From Candidatus Hydrothermarchaeum profundi (GTDB lineage Archaea > Hydrothermarchaeota > Hydrothermarchaeia > Hydrothermarchaeales > Hydrothermarchaeaceae): a stretch of 64,000 nt of DNA. The position numbers and the translations under genes are program-made. Where the stretch lies: contig MTMF02000009.1 of assembly GCA_002011125.2 (NCBI GenBank), forward strand, positions 1,766,989 through 1,830,988, written 5' to 3'. Below are positions 25,889 through 33,678 of this stretch, piece after piece (within the stretch, counting starts at the first letter, position 1; each line of letters opens with the position of its first letter). Below the pieces are notes generated by a model, which worked only from the letters and a program-made list of their open reading frames with translations, made no database searches and was not told where the DNA came from.

Positions 25889-26362
25889 TCACTTTTTACT
25901 GCGCTCCCTGTTAATCTCAATAACTTCCCGAAGCTTCCCGTAGAGATTGAAAAGATGCTCCATCCTCCTTTCTACTTTTTTGAACTCTTTGTCGGTATGG
26001 TAGCCCATTTGCTGAATGTTTTCAAGCACTTGGGACGCTACTTCATTAGGATCCGTTGAGGCAACTCCTTCAGAGCTTGGGAATCCGGATTTATTCATGA
26101 TTACCTCAACCTTTCTTGCGTCCACCTGGCTTCGTAAGAACTGTATATCCACGTTTCTTTCTAAAAAGGTACGCCATACTTCACTTTCATCTATGGCTGA
26201 AACCTTCCCTTTTTTAATCTCTATTAAGCCTTTCCAGTATAGATCGTCCAACGATGCATTGAGTTCCTTATGAGTCAGCCCGGTCTTCTTTTTTAAGTCT
26301 CTTTTATCTATTTCCCCAATTTCGTATACTACTTCGAGAATTTTTTCGAGATTCTTATCCAT
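25889..26362 (-). CDS. Winged-helix DNA-binding protein, divergent from the giant coiled-coil gene
   Basis: A 157-residue protein. Residues 1-60 form a winged helix (LEKILEVVYEIGEIDKRDLKKKTGLTHKELNASLDDLYWKGLIEIKKGKVSAI). The rest is mostly helical and charged, ending EFKKVERRMEHLFNLYGKLREVIEINRERSKK, a probable coiled coil for dimerisation. No effector domain is recognised. It shares a 39-base divergent promoter with the 1121-residue coiled-coil gene, so it may regulate that gene or work with its product. The start is ATG 26362, apparently leaderless. Confidence 0.75.
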   Translation of the reverse strand: MDKNLEKILEVVYEIGEIDKRDLKKKTGLTHKELNASLDDLYWKGLIEIKKGKVSAIDESEVWRTFLERNVDIQFLRSQVDARKVEVIMNKSGFPSSEGVASTDPNEVASQVLENIQQMGYHTDKEFKKVERRMEHLFNLYGKLREVIEINRERSKK

Positions 26363-26401
26363 TCTAGTAAGTTTAAATATGTATAAATATAAATTTTAGC
26401 C
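26363..26401. promoter_or_regulatory. Overlapping divergent leaderless promoters
   Basis: The 39-base gap contains TTTAAATA at 26372-26379, a consensus archaeal TATA box centred 26 bases before ATG 26402. On the other strand TTTATA-type sequence (about 26382-26393) is centred 26 bases before ATG 26362. Both spacings predict transcription starting at the A of the start codon, so both messages should be leaderless, and the boxes are close enough that the two promoters compete. Confidence 0.6.
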
Positions 26402-29400
26402 ATGATGGATTCCCATGCCTCAAAACATGCTCTATTAATCGAGAGGCAGCTTCGAGAGGAATTATCTAAGCTTAAGGAGTTATTAAGGAGCAAGAAGGCG
26501 GATGAAGCTACATTATTGATGCTTACTAAAAGAGCTGTCAAGCTTGAAGAACTCTTAAGAGACGAAGTTTCTACTACGATAGGAAGAATTGAAAGGGCTA
26601 TAAAAGAGGCGGAAAAGAAGGAGAATAAGATTAGGGAGCTAGAGCGTTTACTGAAAGAGAAGGAAAAAGAGAAAAAAGAGCTTACATCTAATATCTCAAA
26701 TTTGAAGTCAAAACTTGGGGTATCATGGTCGAGGATAGAGAAACTCAAAGAAGAAATCCGCTTAAAAAACCTTAAGATAGAAGACCTAGAGAGCAAGGTA
26801 GGCAGAGCCGAGGGTGAAGCGTCTAGGAATATAAAGGAGCTTAAATCCAAAGTTCGGGAGCTTACTTTTGCTCTTGAGGATGCTGAAAAAAAAGCTAGAG
26901 AAGAAGAAGAAAAAATCAAAGAGATTGAAGCGGAGATTGAAGATAAAGAAAACGAGAGGCTCGCCCTATTATCACAACTTGAAGATTTTAAGGACAAAGC
27001 TGAGAGCTATGAAGAACTCATAAAGGAGCTCAGCAGAGAAAAAGAGGCTCTAGCGAAAGAGATTGAAAAACTTAAGAAGGAAAAAGCAGAGCTAGAAGCC
27101 GGTGTAGAAGGTGCGAGAGAGATTGAGGACCGGATAGCTGAGCTAATGCTAAAGCTTGGAGAAAGAGATGAAGAGATCAAGAGACTAAAAGAGGAACTTC
27201 AGGTCAGAAATAAAGAGCTAGAGGATACCGACGCAGAGCTTAAGAAGATGGTATCGGAGATAGCAGAGCTAAATCAACGCTTAGCAGAGGCAGAGGAGGC
27301 TTTGAGGGAGAGAGAAGAAGCTGTTGAGAGGGTCGTAGAAAGAGATATAAAGCTAAAAGAGATGGAGAAAACCCTTGCCGAGAAGGAAAAGGAGATAGAG
27401 TTTCTTAGAGCACGGGCACAGGAGCTGATGAGAAGTCTTGAAGAAAAGGATCTAAAGATAGAAAAGCTGAAGAGCCTCGAAGGAATCTTGTCAGAGGTCT
27501 CCAAGCGAGATATGAGAATTCTCCAACTAGAAAGAGAGCTAGAGGAGAAAGAGAGAAATATAAAGGCACTGGAACTGCAAGTAGAGAGTTTAGAGGAAAA
27601 TCTAAGAGAGAGTGAGATAAAACTAGAAGAGCTTAAATCTAAATTGGCGGAGAGAGATAAGAGGCTCTGGGAGCTAGACCAGAAGATGAGGGAAGCTTTA
27701 GCTACGATTGAAAAGAGAGAAGGAGAGATCGAGAATCTTCACAAAGTATTGGACGAAAGTAAGGAAAAACTAGAAGAAAGCCAGAACTATTCAAAAGAGC
27801 TGGAGTCCTCGATAGCACATTTGCGGGAGGAATATAATCAAAGAGAAAAAGAGTTTGAGAGCAAGATTAGCGAGCTGGAAATAACTCGGAAAGAACTTTC
27901 ATCAGAAATAGAGAAGTTACATGAAAGGCTTTCTCAAAAGGAGGAAGAACTACGAGAAAATACTGTGAAGACAGAGAAGTTAGAAGGAGATCTGCAAGCT
28001 GTTCAAAAAGAATTAAGCCTTAAAGAAAAGGAGCTGGTAAATAAAGGGGGAGAGATAAGTCAGCTAAAGCAAGCGGTAGAAACTTCTAATATGAGAATAG
28101 CGGAGTTAGAGAGCATCGCTGGTGAGAGAGACGAACTCCTTAAAGCACTTCAAAATAAAGAGGAATCTATCAAGGAACTAGAGATTAAGATAGATACACA
28201 AGCCAGAGAAATAGAGGATCTGAGAAGCCTATTAAGAGAAAAAGCAGAAGAACTCGAGAATGCTAAAAAAGAACTCATAGAAGCGAAGGAGAGAGAGGAG
28301 GAGCTACAGAAGGAATTAGAGCGGTCAAGAACAGAACTTTCTACCATCCTAAAAAAGATAGAAAACAAGGAAGAGAAGCTTAATGAATTGGATTATAATG
28401 TAGCCTCACTACAAAACCAGGTGAAAGAAAAGGAAGAAGCATTAACAAGCATACTGCAGGAAAAATCAATGCTTGAAAGCGAGCTATCTGAAGCTAGGAG
28501 TAAACTAGGTGAAGCTGAGGAGCTTATTAAAGATAAGGACAGCAAAATAACAGAACTTAGCCTGAGAGTAGAGTCGCTCTCAGAGACTCTTCAGGGAAAA
28601 GTTGAGGAAATAGAGCGCTTATCCCGTTTAAATGAAGCCCTAGAAGAACAGGTAGTGAATTTCTCTCATAAAGATGAAGAGATTGAAAAACTTAAGGAAG
28701 AACTCGATCATACTAGAGAAAAGATTGAAGAGCTATCACAGCTTGAAGAAGAGATTTCAATAAAGGATAATAGAGTAAAGGAGCTAGAGAAGGCTATAGA
28801 GGAAGCCTCTAATCAGATGAAATTAAAAGAGGATGAGAACAGCGCGTTGCAGGAGCATCTTGAAGCCCTCAAAGAAGAACTTATGCAACTGAGTGAAGAC
28901 CTTGAAAGAAAGAATCAAATGCTTAGAGAAACCGGAGAATTTGAGAAAAGAGTAATCGAGTTAGAAGAAGAGTTGCGCAAAGCAAAAGCTGAAAAAGAAG
29001 CGTGGGAGAACAAGCTGGATGAACTAAGCAAACAACTAGACTCAGAGATAGAAGAAAAACACAGACTGTTAAACGAAATCTCAAGGCAGGAAAGCTCCAT
29101 AGCTGAATTTGAGAATAAGCTTAGGGAAGCGCAGGCAGAGATAAAAGAGAGGGACGCATTAATTGAGGAATTAAACTCTAAGATAAATGAAATCTCACAA
29201 GGAATGAGCGAGGCAGATAAGTCTTATAAGGAATCTATAAAAAGTCTTGAAGAGAGTCTCGCTTCACGAGAAGAAGAGATAAAACAGCTGAAGAACGCTT
29301 TAGAGGAGATGAATGAGAAAAACCTAGAACTCATAAGGCTCATTGAAGACAGGGAAAGAACGGTTATAGAACTAGAGAAAGAACTGCAATTATTAGAAAA

Positions 29401-29767
29401 AGAAAAAGCCGAGTATGAGGCCCAGAGACGGGAAGCTGAAGAAAAGCTTAGAGAGGAGATAATGGTGCCTCTACCTAGATTAAATGAGCTGGAAGGCACT
29501 ATAAGAAAGTTAAAAGCAGAACTGGAAAGAAGTGCTTCAGAAAAAGAGATGCTCAATAAAAAGATAGAGGAACTTGAGAAAACGTTAAAAGAGAAAGATA
29601 AAGAAATAAGTTCCACCGCAGAAAGGTATTTGAAGGAGTTAAGAAGGGTAGAAAAAGAAACTCTTGAAAAACATAGAGAATACGAAAACCGGATTAGAGA
29701 GCTTGATGAACAATTACAGTTGCTTGGCGAAGAGATTATAAAGACAATAGAACAATTAAAGGCCTGA
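26402..29767 (+). CDS. Giant coiled-coil protein (1121 aa), no ATPase domain
   Basis: The 1121-residue product is almost wholly coiled coil: heptad-rich, dominated by E, K, L, R, with few aromatic residues and almost no proline (one short break near residue 1022, IMVPLPRLNELE). No Walker A/B, zinc hook or membrane segment is visible, so it is neither a complete SMC/Rad50 nor a secreted protein. If fully extended it would be a rod on the order of 165 nm (0.15 nm per residue, inferred). ATG 26402 and 26405 are adjacent; the promoter spacing favours 26402, leaderless. Candidate roles are a cytoskeletal, tethering or nucoid scaffold. Its stop is one base before tRNA-Glu. Confidence 0.85.
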   Translation: MMDSHASKHALLIERQLREELSKLKELLRSKKADEATLLMLTKRAVKLEELLRDEVSTTIGRIERAIKEAEKKENKIRELERLLKEKEKEKKELTSNISNLKSKLGVSWSRIEKLKEEIRLKNLKIEDLESKVGRAEGEASRNIKELKSKVRELTFALEDAEKKAREEEEKIKEIEAEIEDKENERLALLSQLEDFKDKAESYEELIKELSREKEALAKEIEKLKKEKAELEAGVEGAREIEDRIAELMLKLGERDEEIKRLKEELQVRNKELEDTDAELKKMVSEIAELNQRLAEAEEALREREEAVERVVERDIKLKEMEKTLAEKEKEIEFLRARAQELMRSLEEKDLKIEKLKSLEGILSEVSKRDMRILQLERELEEKERNIKALELQVESLEENLRESEIKLEELKSKLAERDKRLWELDQKMREALATIEKREGEIENLHKVLDESKEKLEESQNYSKELESSIAHLREEYNQREKEFESKISELEITRKELSSEIEKLHERLSQKEEELRENTVKTEKLEGDLQAVQKELSLKEKELVNKGGEISQLKQAVETSNMRIAELESIAGERDELLKALQNKEESIKELEIKIDTQAREIEDLRSLLREKAEELENAKKELIEAKEREEELQKELERSRTELSTILKKIENKEEKLNELDYNVASLQNQVKEKEEALTSILQEKSMLESELSEARSKLGEAEELIKDKDSKITELSLRVESLSETLQGKVEEIERLSRLNEALEEQVVNFSHKDEEIEKLKEELDHTREKIEELSQLEEEISIKDNRVKELEKAIEEASNQMKLKEDENSALQEHLEALKEELMQLSEDLERKNQMLRETGEFEKRVIELEEELRKAKAEKEAWENKLDELSKQLDSEIEEKHRLLNEISRQESSIAEFENKLREAQAEIKERDALIEELNSKINEISQGMSEADKSYKESIKSLEESLASREEEIKQLKNALEEMNEKNLELIRLIEDRERTVIELEKELQLLEKEKAEYEAQRREAEEKLREEIMVPLPRLNELEGTIRKLKAELERSASEKEMLNKKIEELEKTLKEKDKEISSTAERYLKELRRVEKETLEKHREYENRIRELDEQLQLLGEEIIKTIEQLKA

Positions 29768-29768
29768 C

Positions 29769-29843
29769 GCTCCGGTAGTGTAGACCGGCCAATCATGTGG
29801 GACTCTCACTCCCACGACCGGGGTTCAAATCCCCGCCGGAGCA
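29769..29843 (+). tRNA. tRNA-Glu (CTC)
   Basis: The 75-base cloverleaf has acceptor arms GCTCCGG and CCGGAGC, anticodon stem TGGGA/TCCCA enclosing loop CTCTCAC with anticodon CTC (glutamate, GAG), and T-arm CCGGGGTTCAAATCCCCG. The discriminator is A and CCA is not encoded. It begins one base after the coiled-coil gene's stop codon, so it may be processed from that transcript. An integrase fragment lies 60 bases downstream, marking this tRNA 3' end as a likely integration site. Confidence 0.95.
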
Positions 29844-29850
29844 ATCCTTT

Positions 29851-29910
29851 GCCACGTCCTAAGCTCCTTGGAATTTATTAGCTTTGAGATAGGAGGCTTA
29901 GGAACGTGGC
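29851..29910. repeat. Imperfect inverted repeat spanning the integrase start
   Basis: The left arm GCCACGTCCTAAGCTCC (29851-29867) pairs with GGAGGCTTAGGAACGTGGC (29892-29910) apart from two single-base bulges; the loop is 24 bases. The right arm contains the GTG start of the integrase fragment. It may be a recombinase-binding site, an operator or a transcript hairpin sealing tRNA-Glu from the next gene. Confidence 0.55.
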
Positions 29911-30154
29911 CGACATCTATAGGAGAGACTTAGAGGAGAAAGCTAAAAACTATATCTCCAAGCTCCCAGCCGAAGATAGAGAAGACATGAGAGGATTCTA
30001 CACCGACCTCACGGCAAGAGGCTACAGCCCGAGCAGAGTTGACAAATACATGGCCTCCTTGGTCAGTATAGGCCGGAGGTTGGGATCCTTTAAGAAAGCT
30101 AGGAGGGAGGACGTTAAACGCTATGTAGCCTGTCCGGAGAGGTCTGGCAGATAA
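29906..30154 (+). pseudogene. Truncated tyrosine-recombinase (integrase) N-terminal fragment
   Basis: An 82-residue frame from GTG 29906: ADIYRRDLEEKAKNYISKLPAEDREDMRGFYTDLTARGYSPSRVDKYMASLVSIGRRLG resembles the N-terminal SAM-like core-binding domain of archaeal tyrosine recombinases. The C-terminal catalytic domain (R-HxR-Y) is absent: the frame ends at 30154, and I find no matching continuation in the next 270 bases. Its place beside tRNA-Glu is classic for an integrated element, so this is probably the remnant of one. An alternative is a free-standing small DNA-binding protein. Confidence 0.6.
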
Positions 30155-30421
30155 TACTGATGTTGGAGTGCCTAGTTATAGGCGTGGCTTTCCTGGTGAT
30201 TGTGAAATGTTAGGAGTTTGACTCTTTTAAGTCAAATTTGAATCATTTGGGTTGCAAGTGGTAAAAAGGTTTTAGACCTCTTAAAAAAATACTACCTTAG
30301 TCTAAGCTGAAGCCTATCCTGCTCAGCTACTATGTCTCTGGCTTTGCTGGACAATATTAGCGAAGTCGGCAACCAGCCTCTATTTCTCTACCTACCTCAT
30401 AGAAAGGCAGGCTTATAGCGG

Positions 30422-30856
30422 TTACTTCTCCGTGTGTGTTGGCGCGGGAATAACGCCAAGCTGTTCCATCATACCTAGATTGTCTCCAACACCCCATCGT
30501 TCCGCTATCTTGCCGCCAGCAATGCGGACAATGTCAATTGTAGCTAGTTTTATCTGTTTGCCAGTAGGAGCAATGCCCATGAACTCACCTTTATGTGTGC
30601 CACGCAGCGTTATACGGGCTACTACCTTATCCCCCTCAGCGATCATATCTTCAACTGTGACATTAAGGTCAGGGAAGGCATTACGAAACATAGTAAAAGT
30701 CTGTTTTATACCCTCAGGTCCAGGTGATATTTCCGGGGGTGCATTATGGTCGATGAAATTAATGGCTACTAGCTCGTCTACAGCAGCAAAGTTCCCCTTG
30801 TTATGTATCTCCTCATATACTCGGCGGACAAGAGCTTTGTTTTCTTCTACTGACAT
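30422..30856 (-). CDS. SnoaL-like / ester-cyclase family protein
   Basis: 144 residues in the SnoaL-like NTF2 fold: SVEENKALVRRVYEEIHNKGNFAAVDELVAINFIDHNAPPEISPGPEGIKQTFTMFRNAFPDLNVTVEDMIAEGDKVVARITLRGTHKGEFMGIAPTGKQI. The F-DHN, GPEG and FPDL-V blocks are the family hallmarks. These proteins are polyketide-cyclase-like hydrolases/isomerases, mostly of unknown substrate and common in bacteria. AGGAGGTGAT lies six bases before ATG 30856, which fixes the start; a GTG within the ribosome site is less likely. It is less AT-rich than its surroundings and lies within the putative integrated remnant, so recent transfer is likely. Confidence 0.85.
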   Translation of the reverse strand: MSVEENKALVRRVYEEIHNKGNFAAVDELVAINFIDHNAPPEISPGPEGIKQTFTMFRNAFPDLNVTVEDMIAEGDKVVARITLRGTHKGEFMGIAPTGKQIKLATIDIVRIAGGKIAERWGVGDNLGMMEQLGVIPAPTHTEK

Positions 30857-31780
30857 ATTTATCACCTCCTCTTTATATTATACTCAGCACAGGTCTGAGT
30901 TCAATTGCATGTCAATATGGTAATCCACACTTGACACGCCTCACCAGAAACTATTCATGTTTTACCAAATCTACTATTTGGTCATGAGTTACCCCCCTTC
31001 TGAGGTAGCTGGTTGCCGCTTGCTAACTTTTTATATGAACATTCAATAAAAAAAAATTTCGCCAGTTAATACCGAAGGAATTTCTATTTTGACGGCGATT
31101 CTTTTTACTTGCTTCTTTGATATAGTTCTTCTCAGATTGATATGCGATAAACACATTTACGCAGCTTTTATAGGAGCTTCTATCTCGTCATATATTTTCT
31201 CTAAATCTTCTTCTTTTCCTGTACGTCAAAGCCAACTAGGATCCCAAGGGAGGCAGTCAAGCTCTACAAGACCCGGAGGGAGGTTCTAAGCCAAGAAGAG
31301 AAAGAAGACAACAAGGCTCCTCTTATTCCTCGATATTGGTAGTCAGGTGGTCAAAGGAAAAACTCGCTATTTCTATATATATCAGGTAAACCCGCCAAGA
31401 TGCTCCATATCGCAACTGCAACCAAAATAATAAAAAGTAAAGAAATTGATAATCCGGTCAGATCCTTCTCTTGATTTAGCACTAATTTAATTTTCTAAAA
31501 ACTTCTAAAAACGAAAGATTTAAAAATATGCATAGACTATGATTAGATGCCTGTGGGGATAAAGAAACTCTTTTTCTACCCCATAGGCCCCCTCCCCCTA
31601 CCACTTATGATGGGAATTGGTATTGAAGTTAGAGTGCCGTAGATTAATATACCTCTTAGACGGCGAATCCAGTTATACTAAGCTGCGCAAAAGCTACCGG
31701 AGCAATGAGAAAAATGCTTTCCTCAGTTCTCCAGACGGTCATCATATATCAGCCCTGGGTTCTATCATCATCGGAAAGCT
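30857..31780. other. Gene-poor 0.9-kb region with promoter-like and hairpin elements
   Basis: No convincing protein gene is seen in either direction. A frame at 31216-31332 (TRIPREAVKLYKTRREVLSQEEKEDNKAP) reads protein-like but has no start, so it may be a gene relic. From about 31519 there is a promoter-like BRE/TATA followed by a hairpin (listed separately). Further hairpins lie at 31650-31678 (GCCGT/ACGGC) and 31699-31733 (GGAG..TGAG/CTCA..CTCC). CCGGAGCAAT at 31697-31706 repeats the last bases of tRNA-Glu. Confidence 0.5.
31519..31588 (+). ncRNA. Candidate ncRNA: BRE/TATA promoter placed 26 bp before a strong hairpin
   Basis: CGAAAG followed by TTTAAAAATA (about 31519-31529) is an archaeal BRE/TATA pair. 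Its centre is 26 bases before 31549, where a hairpin begins: GCCTGTGGGG (31549-31558) pairs over ten bases (one G-U) with CCCCATAGGC (31579-31588), with further A/U pairing in the 20-base interior. No ORF with a ribosome site follows. The RNA may extend through the hairpins up to about 31735. It does not match tRNA, SRP RNA or RNase P RNA motifs that I can recognise. Confidence 0.45.
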
Positions 31781-31969
31781 TTATTCAGGTTTTATCACTA
31801 TTTCATGCTGATCTGCGTCTACTTCTATAATCTTACCTCTTATTTCTTTTCTGTCCCCTAGTAATCCGATTAGAACGAGGTTTTCCCCCTCATATCTTAC
31901 TTTAGAAACATCTTCCATTATCTTCTTTTTCTCTTCCCCTTCAAGTATATACACTATTGATTCACACAT
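31781..31969 (-). CDS. CooT-family small nickel-binding protein (COG1532)
   Basis: A 62-residue protein beginning MCESIVYILEGEEKKKIMEDVSKVRYEGENLVLIGLLGDRKEIRGKIIEVD. The MCES start, with Cys2, and the MEDV...LGDRKEIRGKI core are typical of the CooT/COG1532 family, earlier annotated as predicted RNA-binding. In Rhodospirillum CooT is a nickel-binding protein of the CO dehydrogenase maturation system and Cys2 is the ligand. A nickel role fits the CODH/ACS cluster elsewhere in the window, but it is not adjacent to it. Start ATG 31969. Confidence 0.82.
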   Translation of the reverse strand: MCESIVYILEGEEKKKIMEDVSKVRYEGENLVLIGLLGDRKEIRGKIIEVDADQHEIVIKPE

Positions 31970-32025
31970 CTATTCAGGATATAATATGTTAATCTTTAAA
32001 TAATTAATTCGTTGAGTTGAATCGC

Positions 32026-32526
32026 ATGGTAGCTTTCATCATTGATAACAGGATAATAGTCGAAGACGAGTCTACGGCTAACAAGCTCTATCAGAAGGGG
32101 TTTGGCGAGAGGGAAAACAGCAGGCTGGAGCTTTCTCTAATGGAGGGACTCTTCCTGCTAGAGAGAGGAACTCTGGAGATAACTGAAGAGGGAAATAAGA
32201 TAACTCCCGAGGAGCTAATGCGCAGAGCTAAAGAAGAGGACTTCAGCATAAAATATAAGGTTTACAAGGACCTGCGCGAGAGGGGCTTTGTAGTTAAGAC
32301 TGGATTAAAGTTTGGGGCCCATTTCAGAGTATATGGGAGGGGGGAATATTTAAAAGAACACTCAAGATATTTAGTGCATGTGGTATCTGAAAACGAGAAT
32401 ATATCTTTCACGGAACTGGCAAGAGCTGTGAGATTAGCGCAGGGAGTTAAAAAAAATATGATATTTGCGGTCGTAGACGATGAAGGTGACGTTACTTATT
32501 ATCTACTTGAAAGAATTACTCCCTAA
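32026..32526 (+). CDS. endA: tRNA-splicing endonuclease
   Basis: 166 residues, the length of the homotetrameric (alpha4) archaeal form. The catalytic triad is visible: Tyr in KFGAHFRVYGRG, His in EHSRYLVHVV and Lys in LAQGVKKNMIFAVVD. It cleaves bulge-helix-bulge motifs to remove introns from tRNA and rRNA precursors. ATG 32026 is the likely start; an in-frame TTG at 32017 would add three residues. The three tRNAs in this window contain no obvious introns. TrpRS and Trm-G10 genes follow closely, forming a tRNA-maturation operon; tRNA-Trp is a typical intron-bearing substrate in archaea. Confidence 0.93.
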   Translation: MVAFIIDNRIIVEDESTANKLYQKGFGERENSRLELSLMEGLFLLERGTLEITEEGNKITPEELMRRAKEEDFSIKYKVYKDLRERGFVVKTGLKFGAHFRVYGRGEYLKEHSRYLVHVVSENENISFTELARAVRLAQGVKKNMIFAVVDDEGDVTYYLLERITP

Positions 32527-32550
32527 AATAAAACGCAAAGGAGCTATACC

Positions 32551-33672
32551 ATGACCAAGAAGAAGTTCATCGTTACCCCATGGGAAGTGAGAGGGGAAGT
32601 AGACTATGACAAACTGATAAAACAATTTGGAACAAAGCCTATTGACGAGGGCCTTTTAAATAGGATTAAGAAGCACGCCGGAGAGCTACACCCGATGCTT
32701 AGGCGAGGGATATTCTACTCACATAGAAGCTTAAACTGGATACTTAGCGAGTACGAAAAGGGGAATACATTCTATTTATACACAGGCAGAGGACCTTCCG
32801 GTGACACTCATCTTGGACACCTCATGCCATGGATCTTCACCAAGTACCTTCAGGATAAGTTCAAAGTGAAGCTGATTTTCCAGCTTACAGACGATGAGAA
32901 GTTCATGATAAAAGAGGATATGTCCCTAGATGACGCAGTAAATTATGGATATGAGAATGCATTAGACGTGATAGCCCTTGGTTTCAAGCCAGATAATACA
33001 GAGATCTTCCTTGACACCGAGTATATTAAGAGCCTCTACAAGCTTGCAATTAAGGTTGCTAAAAGAGTTACATTTTCAACCGCAAAAGCCGTCTTCGGAT
33101 TTAAAAATAGCAGTAATATAGGGATAATATTCTTCACAGCAGTACAATCTGCCCCGGCCTTCCTAGAGTCTGAAAGACAGGGAAAGCAAGTGCCATGTCT
33201 AATACCCTGCGCTATAGACCAAGACCCCCACTTCAGGGTGACAAGAGATGTTGCACCCCACCTAGGGTACCCAAAGCCGGCTCTGATTCATTGCAAGTTC
33301 TTTCCAAGCCTTCTTGGGAAGGAAAAGATGTCTGCCTCAATTCCCGGTAGTAGTATATATACTACAGATAGCCCAAGCGAGGCTAGAAAGAAGATCTTTA
33401 ACGCCTTTACTGGGGGCAAAGCAACTGTCGAAGAGCAGAAAAAGCTTGGGGGGACACCTGAGATTTGCTCAGTATACCAGTATTTGTCTTACATTTTTGA
33501 GGAGGATGACGAAAAGCTAAAGGAACAATACGCTCAATGTAAGAGAGGAGAGCTTCTCTGCGGAGAACATAAGCAGTACCTAGCAGATAAAGTCGAGAGG
33601 TTTTTAATAGAACATCAAAAGAAACGTGAGAAGGCTAAGGACAGAATAGAGGAATTCATCATAAGAGACTGA
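32551..33672 (+). CDS. trpS: Tryptophanyl-tRNA synthetase
   Basis: A 373-residue class Ic synthetase of the archaeal/eukaryotic type. The HIGH-equivalent is GPSGDTHLGHL (about residue 76), and the KMSKS-equivalent is GKEKMSAS (about 252). The eukaryote-like AIDQDPHFRVTRDVAPHLGY block binds the ATP/Trp region. AAAGGAG precedes ATG 32551. It lies 24 bases after endA and 6 bases before the Trm-G10 gene, probably co-transcribed. Confidence 0.95.
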   Translation: MTKKKFIVTPWEVRGEVDYDKLIKQFGTKPIDEGLLNRIKKHAGELHPMLRRGIFYSHRSLNWILSEYEKGNTFYLYTGRGPSGDTHLGHLMPWIFTKYLQDKFKVKLIFQLTDDEKFMIKEDMSLDDAVNYGYENALDVIALGFKPDNTEIFLDTEYIKSLYKLAIKVAKRVTFSTAKAVFGFKNSSNIGIIFFTAVQSAPAFLESERQGKQVPCLIPCAIDQDPHFRVTRDVAPHLGYPKPALIHCKFFPSLLGKEKMSASIPGSSIYTTDSPSEARKKIFNAFTGGKATVEEQKKLGGTPEICSVYQYLSYIFEEDDEKLKEQYAQCKRGELLCGEHKQYLADKVERFLIEHQKKREKAKDRIEEFIIRD

Positions 33673-33678
33673 TAAGGT

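Noticed and set aside
26329-29796. Long reverse-strand open frames opposite the giant coiled-coil gene, rich in S, L and F
   Set aside because: They mirror the Glu/Lys/Leu codons of the forward gene; serine/phenylalanine runs are the expected antisense of coiled-coil coding sequence.
31089-31289. 66-residue forward frame in the gene-poor region
   Set aside because: No ribosome site, low-complexity hydrophobic/serine composition and no recognisable family.
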